A stretch of DNA of 23,975 bases from a virus, in IMG/VR virus record IMGVR_UViG_3300032285_000314, positions 1-23,975 of that record; one strand, 5' to 3'. The notes beneath the pieces are model-generated. The model was given only the letters and a program-made list of their open reading frames with translations. It made no database searches and was not told the origin of the DNA. Positions 8,043 to 15,414 of this stretch are shown here, piece after piece (positions within the stretch are counted from its first letter, which is position 1; every line of letters begins with the position of its first letter). The position numbers and the translations under genes are program-made.

Positions 8043-8366
8043 ATGGGCGTTTATAGACAAGCATTACAGCAACTTAGACCTAATAGTAGAATTACGTTTA
8101 CTTCTATGGAAGAAAACTATGAAACACTACATTGGAAAGATAAAACGATTGAAGCACCTACAAAAGAAGAAGTAGAGGCACTAGTGGCGGAATTAAAACC
8201 TGCCTGGGATAAATGGGCCGAAGATAGACCTGCCGCATATCCCACAGTTGAAGATCAACTAGACATGTTATGGCACATGGTTAATCGTGGCGAACAAATA
8301 GTAAAAGGATCTGTTTGGCATGAAGCTGTTCGCCGAGCTAAAGCAAATACACCAAAACCAGAATAA
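8043..8366 (+). CDS. Small fibre assembly chaperone-like protein
   Basis: A 107-residue charged protein. The first 50 residues contain short beta segments and THEAPTKEEVEALVAEL-type acidic helix sequence (actual reading KTIEAPTKEEVEALVAEL). The second half, RPAAYPTVEDQLDMLWHMV with a downstream W.EA....K...PKP, is a pattern I know from small proteins coded beside marine phage fibres, of unproven function. It sits between the glycine-rich protein and fibre 4, in the same relative place as the small genes at 2598 and 4946, although the three are not obviously alike in sequence. Likely role: folding or assembly of fibre 3 and its adhesin. Strong ribosome binding site. Confidence 0.68.
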   Translation: MGVYRQALQQLRPNSRITFTSMEENYETLHWKDKTIEAPTKEEVEALVAELKPAWDKWAEDRPAAYPTVEDQLDMLWHMVNRGEQIVKGSVWHEAVRRAKANTPKPE

Positions 8367-8374
8367 GTTAAATA
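8367..8374 (+). promoter_or_regulatory. T4-type late promoter-like box (GTTAAATA)
   Basis: The box matches TATAAATA at 6 of 8 positions and lies 4 nt before the ATG at 8379, just after the previous stop. No Shine-Dalgarno is present. Confidence 0.5.
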
Positions 8375-8378
8375 TAAG

Positions 8379-9869
8379 ATGGCACGATATAATTCCGTAA
8401 ACTCAACAGGTTCAGTAGCAGGTGGCGCAAGTATAAGCACACCAGCTAGTGGTCTGTTGACTACATTAACCGGTAGTGGTACCGTAACAGTGCCAAATCC
8501 AGTGTATTATACTGGACAAACTCAAACATATTATAATAGTACAGGTAGCGCAATTACATTAAGTACACCAAGTGGTAATTTTGTCGCTCCAGGATTTACC
8601 AGTGCTAGCTCAATTTCTCTGGCAAGTTCCGCAATCATAACTTTAATAAGTGATGGCACAAACTATCTAACACAAGATTGGCTAGGCGGAATTGGTGTAT
8701 TCACAGCATTGACTAGCACAGGCGGTATTAGTGCCACAGGTGGTTTAGTTACCTTAACCAGCAGTACTCCTGGAACTATGGACAACGTAGTTATTGGCGG
8801 CAGTACAGCAAAAGCTGGCACATTCAACGGCTTAACTAACACACTTGGTACAACATCATTAGCTGGTGGCAGTGCCAGCGGCGTGTTTAGTTTCACAGCA
8901 AACCAAGCTAGTACAGCATACAATAATGGATCAATTGTTGTTACCGGTGGTGTTGGTATTAGTGGTGACACGTACCATAATGGTATATTAGTAGTTGGAA
9001 CTTATGGTACACCTACAACTGGCGCAGGATGGCGTACTAACACTACTGACATTTACGGACAAACAGCCGCAACTGATAAAGTAAGAATTTCTATCACAAG
9101 CGATAGTTGGTTTAATTCGGGCGGAGCAGTCGGCGTTGGAACATCAGCTCCTACAACCAATTCGTACGGTACAACAACGTCCTCTTATAGATTAAATATA
9201 TTTTATGCGCCTCCTACGAACAGTACAGTTGATGACATAGTTAGAATAACTAGCAAATATAATGCAGGATCCGGAGCATCGGCGGCCGTAGGAAGTGGCC
9301 CGGCTATTGTGTTTGCTGGCGGTATTGGCGATAACCAGACTAGAGATAGGGCTAGAATTGTTGCAGTTTATGAAGGCGGTAACACATCTGGACTAGCATT
9401 TCATACCCAAACTAATGCGGACACAATCTCGGAGGCTGTTAGAATTCAAAATAACGGCAACGTGGGTATCGGTACAACTGCCCCTAACAGTTATAAACTA
9501 CAAGTAGTTGGAACTATTGGTTCTACCGGTAACATTTACTCTAGCACATCTGACGTAAGATTAAAAGACATTGTTGGACCAATCGTCAATGCTATTGATA
9601 TTGTAAAAGCTATTGAAACTTTTTACTATCGTAACAACGAACTAGCATTAAGTTTAGGATTACAAGGCACAGATCTACAAGTTGGTATTTCAGCGCAAAG
9701 TGCATTGAAAGTCGCTCCAGAAGTAACAGCACCTGCCCCATTAGATCCAAACTACCTAACAGTTATGTACGAGCGTATTGTGCCATTCCTAATTGAAGCA
9801 ATAAAAGATCAGCAAAAAGACATCGACGTGCTGAAAGAAAAGATAAATTATTTAGAAGGTAAACAATAA
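8379..9869 (+). CDS. Long tail-fibre protein 4 with self-cleaving S74 chaperone
   Basis: A 496-residue fibre with the shared MARYN domain (1-105), a TMDNVVIGGSTAKAGTFNGL element near residue 130, a GSIVVTGGVGISGD element near 185, and GNVGIGTTAP near residue 363. The C-terminus is an intramolecular chaperone of the endosialidase type (Peptidase_S74). The signature SDVRLK begins at S391 and provides the Ser-x4-Lys dyad (S391, K396) known to drive self-cleavage; the helical tail carries YERIVPFLIEAIKDQQKDI. By analogy with endosialidases, cleavage before S391 would release a chaperone of about 106 residues after trimerisation. It is the only fibre of the four with this domain, and the last of the array. 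A propeller-like gene follows after one base. Confidence 0.9.
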   Translation: MARYNSVNSTGSVAGGASISTPASGLLTTLTGSGTVTVPNPVYYTGQTQTYYNSTGSAITLSTPSGNFVAPGFTSASSISLASSAIITLISDGTNYLTQDWLGGIGVFTALTSTGGISATGGLVTLTSSTPGTMDNVVIGGSTAKAGTFNGLTNTLGTTSLAGGSASGVFSFTANQASTAYNNGSIVVTGGVGISGDTYHNGILVVGTYGTPTTGAGWRTNTTDIYGQTAATDKVRISITSDSWFNSGGAVGVGTSAPTTNSYGTTTSSYRLNIFYAPPTNSTVDDIVRITSKYNAGSGASAAVGSGPAIVFAGGIGDNQTRDRARIVAVYEGGNTSGLAFHTQTNADTISEAVRIQNNGNVGIGTTAPNSYKLQVVGTIGSTGNIYSSTSDVRLKDIVGPIVNAIDIVKAIETFYYRNNELALSLGLQGTDLQVGISAQSALKVAPEVTAPAPLDPNYLTVMYERIVPFLIEAIKDQQKDIDVLKEKINYLEGKQ

Positions 9870-9870
9870 C

Positions 9871-10941
9871 ATGGCATTTTATTCAGGATCAGGACCAACT
9901 CTTGTAGCTAGTGAAACTGGGCACATGTTTCCACAGTTCAGCACAGCACCTGCTAGCCCAATTTCAGGACAAGTTTACTTTGATACTAACCTTAAAAAGT
10001 TGTATATGTGGGACGGTTATATCTGGGGAGAAGTATTTGAACCAGGAAGAGCTTACCTATACAGGTCTATTATTAACACTGGTTACGTTATGGCTGGGTA
10101 TCAAAACTCTAGTCCGTGGAAAAACGTTAACAGAATGCAACACGCAACAGATATTTGTTCAAATTTAAACGATTTGTTGCCTACAGCTGGTGCTTATGTA
10201 GGAGGTGCTTGTAGTAAGACTATTGGGTACGTGTTCGGAGCAGATAGTGCGTGGCCTGGAACCAACACCGCGGTATCTAGTTTTACCATGACTACCGAAA
10301 CTGCTGGTACTGCTGGTACATATACCATGTTAAAATCCAGAAATTGTTGTGCCACTATTTTTAAAGAAACAGAATACGCATGGATTATAGGCGGCGGAGA
10401 TACTGCCGTTGATGTTTTAAATTTAACAACCAATACTATGTTGGCTAACCAAAGTATCACAAGTATGGCTGGCGACGGTTATCAGTCAGGTGTGTCCTGT
10501 TTAAGTGATGAAACTAAAGGATTTGTATGGGGAGATGCTAACCACAAATTTACATTTAGTACCAGCGCGGCGGTAAGTATTAATACATCAGGTGCTGTTA
10601 CCGGTAGTGGCAGTCAGCAAAAAGGTATTAATAGTAAACTACATAAAGGTTGGAATGGTAACGAAGGCAGTTATAACGGTGGTTATAATTTAAAACGTTG
10701 GGACTTAACTACAGAAACTAGTTTAGGAACAGTAGTTAAGCCTGTTGGAAATAGTGGCGAAGAAAACTTTGACATGGGACAAGATCACCAGTATATGATG
10801 GGATGTTATGACGGCGCACAAAACAACAGAGGTTGGAAATTTAGTTACACAACAGAAACAGGATATGAACTTGGAACAGGAAGTATTAGAACAGGAGTTG
10901 CTGGCGGCAGCTCAGGAGCTTGCGCTTGGAAGGGAGCTTAA
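9871..10941 (+). CDS. Distal fibre protein with propeller-like repeats
   Basis: A 356-residue protein starting MAFYSGSG, akin at its N-terminus to the protein at 4241. Residues 28-55 (SPISGQVYFDTNLKKLYMWDG and W) match the short 'P..G..YFDT..KKLY.WDG..W' element widespread in phage fibre proteins. The rest shows repeating blade-like units, with GYVFGADSAW, AWIIGGGDTAVDVLNLTTNT, KGFVWGDANHKFTFSTS and YNLKRWDLTTETSLGT each pairing a small hydrophobic strand with a polar strand, as in kelch/RCC1-style beta-propellers. Blade number cannot be set by eye. It is probably the receptor-binding tip of fibre 4. A Shine-Dalgarno (AAGGT) lies inside the end of fibre 4. Confidence 0.7.
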   Translation: MAFYSGSGPTLVASETGHMFPQFSTAPASPISGQVYFDTNLKKLYMWDGYIWGEVFEPGRAYLYRSIINTGYVMAGYQNSSPWKNVNRMQHATDICSNLNDLLPTAGAYVGGACSKTIGYVFGADSAWPGTNTAVSSFTMTTETAGTAGTYTMLKSRNCCATIFKETEYAWIIGGGDTAVDVLNLTTNTMLANQSITSMAGDGYQSGVSCLSDETKGFVWGDANHKFTFSTSAAVSINTSGAVTGSGSQQKGINSKLHKGWNGNEGSYNGGYNLKRWDLTTETSLGTVVKPVGNSGEENFDMGQDHQYMMGCYDGAQNNRGWKFSYTTETGYELGTGSIRTGVAGGSSGACAWKGA

Positions 10942-10944
10942 TCA

Positions 10945-11727
10945 ATGAACAACATTATTGCAAGTCAAATTGTAAATGAATTAACAGTATACTCATCTGA
11001 AGATTTAATTTCAGATACTAGTAATTTAACAACCGATCAAGCTGAGTTGATTGCTTATAGCCTTGGCCGCGAGTGGCAAATGCCCACATTCAAAGCAAAA
11101 CACTTTGTAGGTAATGCGCAGATACATCCGTATAGCAAATTAAAACAATATTTGTTGGAAATTAATTCTAGAGAAAGTGCTTTAGAAAGAATGATTTTTG
11201 ACTACAAAAAGAATGATTTAGCATTACGTAGAGTCGAGCATAAAATCACTATTACTGAAGGCTTTGATCGAGAAGAAGCAGAAATTGAACGAGACGAAGA
11301 GCTTAGAAAAAAGAAAACAATGCTACACAAGTTAAAAGATTTGTACAACGAAAGACAAGTTTTCTTAGATTTAATTGACGAGTTCAACAACAGTGAAGAA
11401 GGTCGTATGAAAGATGGCACATTGATTATTGATGCTATTAAAGATCGTAACAAAGAAGAAGAATTAGAGCGTGAATACTGGACACTACGTTTAGCTAAAC
11501 AAAGTGCCTGCGACATGATTGCCTATGGACGTATTGGTGTAGGTAATATGGAAGCAGTTAGTATGCTAGATGCTAAACAACAAGAAGAAGTATTTCAGTT
11601 AGCCGCAGACTATGTTGTTAGAAATGAGAATCGTATGCGTAAATGGTTAACCGTGGCCAATGATGATGTAAGAAAAAATCTCACTGCTTCTGAGCTAACA
11701 CAAAAATTATATCTGGATGAAGAATAA
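10945..11727 (+). CDS. Charged coiled-coil protein of unknown function
   Basis: A 260-residue protein that I do not recognise. Residues 1-60 are mixed; residues 65-185 are strongly charged and helical (for example REEAEIERDEELRKKKTMLH) with heptad-like spacing of Leu/Ile/Met, indicating a long coiled coil broken near the EEGRMKDGTL stretch. The C-terminal 60 residues (EEVFQLAADYVVRNENRMRKWL) are helical. There is no signal peptide or membrane segment. It is preceded by an AAGGGA ribosome binding site and its stop overlaps the next ATG by one base (TAATG). Its place between fibre 4 and the modification cluster suggests a structural or scaffolding role in fibre assembly, but nothing proves this. 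Confidence 0.65.
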   Translation: MNNIIASQIVNELTVYSSEDLISDTSNLTTDQAELIAYSLGREWQMPTFKAKHFVGNAQIHPYSKLKQYLLEINSRESALERMIFDYKKNDLALRRVEHKITITEGFDREEAEIERDEELRKKKTMLHKLKDLYNERQVFLDLIDEFNNSEEGRMKDGTLIIDAIKDRNKEEELEREYWTLRLAKQSACDMIAYGRIGVGNMEAVSMLDAKQQEEVFQLAADYVVRNENRMRKWLTVANDDVRKNLTASELTQKLYLDEE

Positions 11728-12452
11728 TGTATCTTCTTTTTAAAGCAGTTACCCTACAAGTTCAAGGAAATATACAGACTATCGGTCGCGTATTGACCTA
11801 TACCATTGGATTTGTGCCAGATACACATGTTGACATATTAAATTATGCTCATTTAGATCCGACAGTATTAGATGATGATGTGGCAAAGGCATGGCTGTTT
11901 TTTGGTGCTGCCAAAAATAAAATAAGTGTACGTTCCGCTACACTACAGAATCAACAGTTAGATGTAATTGCTTCTGGAGAAGCAACAGGCGAAAAAGTAA
12001 AATACGAATTATCAGAAGCTGATCAACAAAATGCCGTAAAGTTTAATCAAATTTTAATGAGAAAAATTTTGGACGAAGTGTATGATAAACGATTCATCCA
12101 AGTTAATGCCACAGTTAGTATACTAGAACAAACTACATGGGCAACTCAACAAGCAGAAGCCACTGCTTATCTAGCCGATAACACAGCATCGGTTCCATTA
12201 ATCACTAGCTTGGCTGAAGCTAGGGGTGTCACTGTAGCCGAAATGGCTAACAAAATCATAAATGCTATCGCAGATTATAACAGTAAACTAAGTACTTTAC
12301 TGGCTAAGAAGCAACTAGTCGAAAAAGAAATCAAGGCTTGCCAATCTATAGAAGATTGCAAGCGTTTATTACACAATCGATTTGAAATTTCTATGCCAGT
12401 ACCGCAGATGGACGAGGAAGGGCTAACTACTCCTTCTAAGTTTGATCTCTAA
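11727..12452 (+). CDS. Fibre-chaperone-like protein of unknown function
   Basis: A 241-residue protein. The N-terminal half is beta-rich (MYLLFKAVTLQVQGN, then GRVLTYTIGFVPDTHVDILN) and contains a KAWLFFGAAKNKISVRSA segment. The C-terminal half contains TTWATQQAEATAYLADNTAS, PLITSLAEARGVTVAEMANKI and a helix ending KKQLVEKEIKACQSIEDC. That last pattern (W..Q..EA.A.L.D..A..P.I..LA..RG.........I) resembles the C-terminal helical part of several tail-fibre assembly chaperones; the match is from memory. It is translationally coupled to the coiled-coil gene. A general assembly factor for the fibres upstream is a reasonable guess. Confidence 0.6.
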   Translation: MYLLFKAVTLQVQGNIQTIGRVLTYTIGFVPDTHVDILNYAHLDPTVLDDDVAKAWLFFGAAKNKISVRSATLQNQQLDVIASGEATGEKVKYELSEADQQNAVKFNQILMRKILDEVYDKRFIQVNATVSILEQTTWATQQAEATAYLADNTASVPLITSLAEARGVTVAEMANKIINAIADYNSKLSTLLAKKQLVEKEIKACQSIEDCKRLLHNRFEISMPVPQMDEEGLTTPSKFDL

Positions 12453-12469
12453 GTACAAGAGTTTATTTT

Positions 12470-14107
12470 ATGTTTTCAATCCCTATCAACCCTAAGTTGA
12501 GTGAAAGTCAGTTCCGACAGTTTTTGACATTTTGTAACTCATACAAAGAGCATATCTACGACTTGTATTTTACCTGTCGCATGCCTCCCTTTACTCAAGA
12601 CGCCATGGGAGATGTTATTGTTAGTGATCCAAGCGACCCTATTAATGTAGCATTATGGGTTCAAGCTAATCTAGGCATTCGTGTAAGTGCTACATTTAAC
12701 AACACATTAGTTCGTCCAACACAAGAAAATTTAGATTTATTCATAAAAAACTTCAAGCAATTATATGATGCTGGTGTTAGATCTGTTACACTACCTCACA
12801 CTCATTGGTTAGCAACTGGTCAAATACAAAACGAATTTCCAGAATTGTTTATTAAAAATACCATTCTTCGTAATGTTACTAAACCTAACGAAGTTGCCAA
12901 ACTAGCAGAAGCTGGGTTTCATTACATTAATCTTGATCGTGATTTAATGCGAGATCACGATACACTAAAACAAATGCGCCGTGCGGCAGACAAATATAAT
13001 GTTAAATTAAGTTTACTAGCTAATGAAGGATGTGCCGGCGGCTGTATCATGATGGATGAACACTACGAGTTTAACAATTCAAGAGAAGGTACGAGTCCAC
13101 AATACTTCAATGATGTAATCAGTCGTGTTAGTTGTCCCAAATGGGAAGTAGAAGATCCAAGTATACCTTTAAAGACTGCTAATTTTCCTCCTTGGAGAGA
13201 AGACTGGGCAGAACTATTACAGTATGTAGACGTAATTAAGCTACATGGACGCGAATCGATTACGAGAATGTTTGAAACTATGGACATTGTTAAGCGTTAC
13301 GCAAATAATAAAGAAATATTATTTGATACTTTTAATGCTTATCTTAAAGAAACTAACTTAGAAGAAAAGCCAATCAACGCATGGCGTAAGATTATTAAGA
13401 CTTGTAAGTTTGAATGTTGGGATTGTAATTTTTGCGATCGCGTATACGAAGCAAAATCTAACGAAAAGAGTCATCCATTAATTACTGCGGTTACACATGA
13501 GCTAGTCGAATCAGTAAATTACAACAAAAATTATTCAGTAATGGGACTAACCAGCCCGCGTGTACAGAAATTGCTTTATAAACTCAGTACACATTGTAAA
13601 AATTATCTTGAAGTAGGATCTGCTCTTGGAGCAACAGCCAGTGCTGTGGCTGAAAATACTAATATTACAGTAAATTGTGTAGACAACTGGGCAACTAATG
13701 TACAACCAGCATCTGAAGAATTTATGTTGCCAGATAATACAAAAGAATTATTCTTAAAAAATATGCCCAGAACTGTTAATGTATGGGATATGGATATGTT
13801 TGAAGTAGATTTAACTAAAATATCCGGTGTTGATTTGTTCTTTTACGATGGACCTCACGAAGAAGACTTGACAACTCGGGCAGTTAAGTATTATAGTAAA
13901 GCATTTGCGGATACATGTATTATGATTTTCGACGATGCCAACTGGGCTGGAATAGTTTCAGGAGCAGACACGGGAATTGAGCAAGCAGGACTCCGTATTC
14001 TTTACAGTAAAAAAATGTTAAATGAACAAGAAGATTTATCCAAATGGTGGAATGGTTTATACATAGTAGTGGTACAGAAAAATGAGACATCAAATATTAT
14101 CAGCTGA
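12470..14107 (+). CDS. Cys-rich TIM-barrel-like (U32-like) domain fused to SAM methyltransferase
   Basis: A 545-residue two-domain protein. Residues 1-330 alternate strands and helices like a TIM barrel (SATFNNTLVRPTQENLDLFI, GVRSVTLPHTHWL, GFHYINLDRDL, KLSLLANEGCAGGC, VDVIKLHGRES), the layout of U32 peptidase-like/UbiU-type proteins, which hold a [4Fe-4S] cluster. Cysteines lie at C188, C192, C222 and then C312, C316, C319 and C322. Residues 365-540 look like a class I methyltransferase of the Methyltransf_24 type: LEVGSALGATAS as motif I near 380, CVDNW, LFFYDGPHEED near 458 and IMIFDDANW near 486. The substrate is unknown. It starts a run of overlapping genes with two oxygenase-like proteins. 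The assignments rest on pattern recognition; the methyltransferase half is the surer. Confidence 0.75.
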   Translation: MFSIPINPKLSESQFRQFLTFCNSYKEHIYDLYFTCRMPPFTQDAMGDVIVSDPSDPINVALWVQANLGIRVSATFNNTLVRPTQENLDLFIKNFKQLYDAGVRSVTLPHTHWLATGQIQNEFPELFIKNTILRNVTKPNEVAKLAEAGFHYINLDRDLMRDHDTLKQMRRAADKYNVKLSLLANEGCAGGCIMMDEHYEFNNSREGTSPQYFNDVISRVSCPKWEVEDPSIPLKTANFPPWREDWAELLQYVDVIKLHGRESITRMFETMDIVKRYANNKEILFDTFNAYLKETNLEEKPINAWRKIIKTCKFECWDCNFCDRVYEAKSNEKSHPLITAVTHELVESVNYNKNYSVMGLTSPRVQKLLYKLSTHCKNYLEVGSALGATASAVAENTNITVNCVDNWATNVQPASEEFMLPDNTKELFLKNMPRTVNVWDMDMFEVDLTKISGVDLFFYDGPHEEDLTTRAVKYYSKAFADTCIMIFDDANWAGIVSGADTGIEQAGLRILYSKKMLNEQEDLSKWWNGLYIVVVQKNETSNIIS

Positions 14108-14687
14108 TGTTTTTACATCCAATGTAGGAACACCGGAACAAATAGAAGAATTAAAACAAGAAGCATTAGAGCAACGACGACTCTCGTCGATAGAATATTG
14201 CTTTAGTAATGACAAGTGCTGGAGATCGAGTTTTAAATATAAAAATATAGACTGGGTTATAAAAGAAATACGCATACTTGTAAATGAAGCAATCAATCAT
14301 TACATGAGAACAGATCGATTGTACGAAGAAAAAGTAAATCATTACGGCATACCAACAGTAAAATATTGGACTAATGTTAACGAGCCTTTAAGCAAAAACG
14401 CAATCCACTCACATTCATTACATCATTTTGTTGCTGTGTATTACTTGCAATCAGAAGACACTGGACATTTAGTGTTTCATAACCCAGCTAATCTTGTACA
14501 AGAATGTCACCCACACGGCCCTTTTGTATCTATGAGTGCCTTCAATCCTAAACCTGGAGATTTGTACGTGTGGCCAGGTTGGGTTCCGCACGAAACTGAG
14601 ATTAATCTAAGCGACAAACAAAGAATTAATATAGCTTTTAATATTACATTTGAAACTCCAATGATGATAAATCATGAAAAAAATTGA
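14082..14687 (+). CDS. Putative 2-oxoglutarate/Fe(II)-dependent oxygenase
   Basis: A 201-residue protein whose second half fits the double-stranded beta-helix of putative 2OG-Fe(II) oxygenases (PF13759-like). H109-x-H111 is followed by FVAVYYLQSEDTGHLVFHNP, then PKPGDLYVWPGWVPH with the distal His at H170, then R181 in KQRINIAFN, positioned to bind 2-oxoglutarate. Members of this fold hydroxylate proteins, small molecules or sugars; related proteins are common in marine T4-like phages with no known target. The gene overlaps the methyltransferase gene by 26 nt and the next by 14 nt. The first 80 residues are helical. Confidence is good for the fold, low for the substrate. Confidence 0.82.
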   Translation: MRHQILSADVFTSNVGTPEQIEELKQEALEQRRLSSIEYCFSNDKCWRSSFKYKNIDWVIKEIRILVNEAINHYMRTDRLYEEKVNHYGIPTVKYWTNVNEPLSKNAIHSHSLHHFVAVYYLQSEDTGHLVFHNPANLVQECHPHGPFVSMSAFNPKPGDLYVWPGWVPHETEINLSDKQRINIAFNITFETPMMINHEKN

Positions 14688-15414
14688 ATTCTTTAGTACA
14701 GTTCCAGGTGTAGTCGAAGCGTTTCCTATAGTTGAATCTAAATACTGTTTGCCCGAGTGGATTGCTTATGCTAAAGCAGATTACAACAAAAGAGAAAAAT
14801 CAGAACTACACATTATGCGTTGCCCAGGCATTGTGGAATTACTGGCAACTGGGTATGTCATTCGAGCATGGCACGATTTTAGTTTAACTTGTACTGAAGA
14901 TAACATAACTGTTAATATGCCTAGTCGCGCTATACACGATTTATTAGGAAAAAACACAATACAAATACAACATCACGGATCAATTGCTAAATTTTTTCCT
15001 AAAAGATCTTGGAGTCAAAAAGATATTCTTAAAATTAATACGCCCTGGCAAGTATTTGCTCCTAAAGGTGTAAAATTTATGATGATTCCGATGCCTTACA
15101 GTGAACAAATATTGTTTGAAAGTTGTATAGGTATATTGGATCCGGCGGTTAGTACAGAGTTAAATTTACAAGGTTATTGGAATAGTGGAGTCGGCACACA
15201 TACTATCAAAGCTGGCACACCATTAGTACAGCTAATACCATTAACAGATAAACAGTATGATTTTGTTGTTAGGGATATGACGCCCGAAGACGAGCGTTGG
15301 GTTAAAATTAGTAGCTACATCAATATGCTAGGTTTTACATTTGGTAAAAATAAAATGCGTGAAGTCTACGCTAAATTTACCGGATCTAAATGTCCGTTTG
15401 GTTTTGGTAAATGA
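14674..15414 (+). CDS. Unknown protein, paralogue of the one at 16089
   Basis: A 246-residue beta-rich protein that I cannot assign firmly. Key features are PEW at residue 27, RCPGIVELLATGYVIRAWHD from residue 49, NTPWQV in the middle, TELNLQGYW, then AGTPLVQLIPLT near 200. The protein at 16089-16784 (minus strand) shows the same landmarks in the same order (CPGV.DL...G....W.D, SPWRI, GTEIN, AGQPLAHFIPLS), so the two are diverged paralogues. The general look (a CPG/W.D element, then SPW and AG.PL..IPL) reminds me of DUF6065-like proteins, without certainty. Cupin-like fold is possible. It overlaps both neighbours (14 and 4 nt), sitting between two oxygenase-like genes, so a shared pathway is likely. 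Confidence 0.75.
   Translation: MKKIEFFSTVPGVVEAFPIVESKYCLPEWIAYAKADYNKREKSELHIMRCPGIVELLATGYVIRAWHDFSLTCTEDNITVNMPSRAIHDLLGKNTIQIQHHGSIAKFFPKRSWSQKDILKINTPWQVFAPKGVKFMMIPMPYSEQILFESCIGILDPAVSTELNLQGYWNSGVGTHTIKAGTPLVQLIPLTDKQYDFVVRDMTPEDERWVKISSYINMLGFTFGKNKMREVYAKFTGSKCPFGFGK

Noticed and set aside
9911-10168. Alternative plus-strand frame inside the propeller gene
   Set aside because: It is wholly contained in a well supported gene, lacks a ribosome binding site and has no recognisable features.
13403-13435. Radical SAM motif CX3CX2C in the barrel-methyltransferase protein
   Set aside because: The spacing fits, but radical SAM cysteines lie after the first strand of the barrel, not at residue 312 near its end. 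I read it as part of another Fe-S or zinc site.
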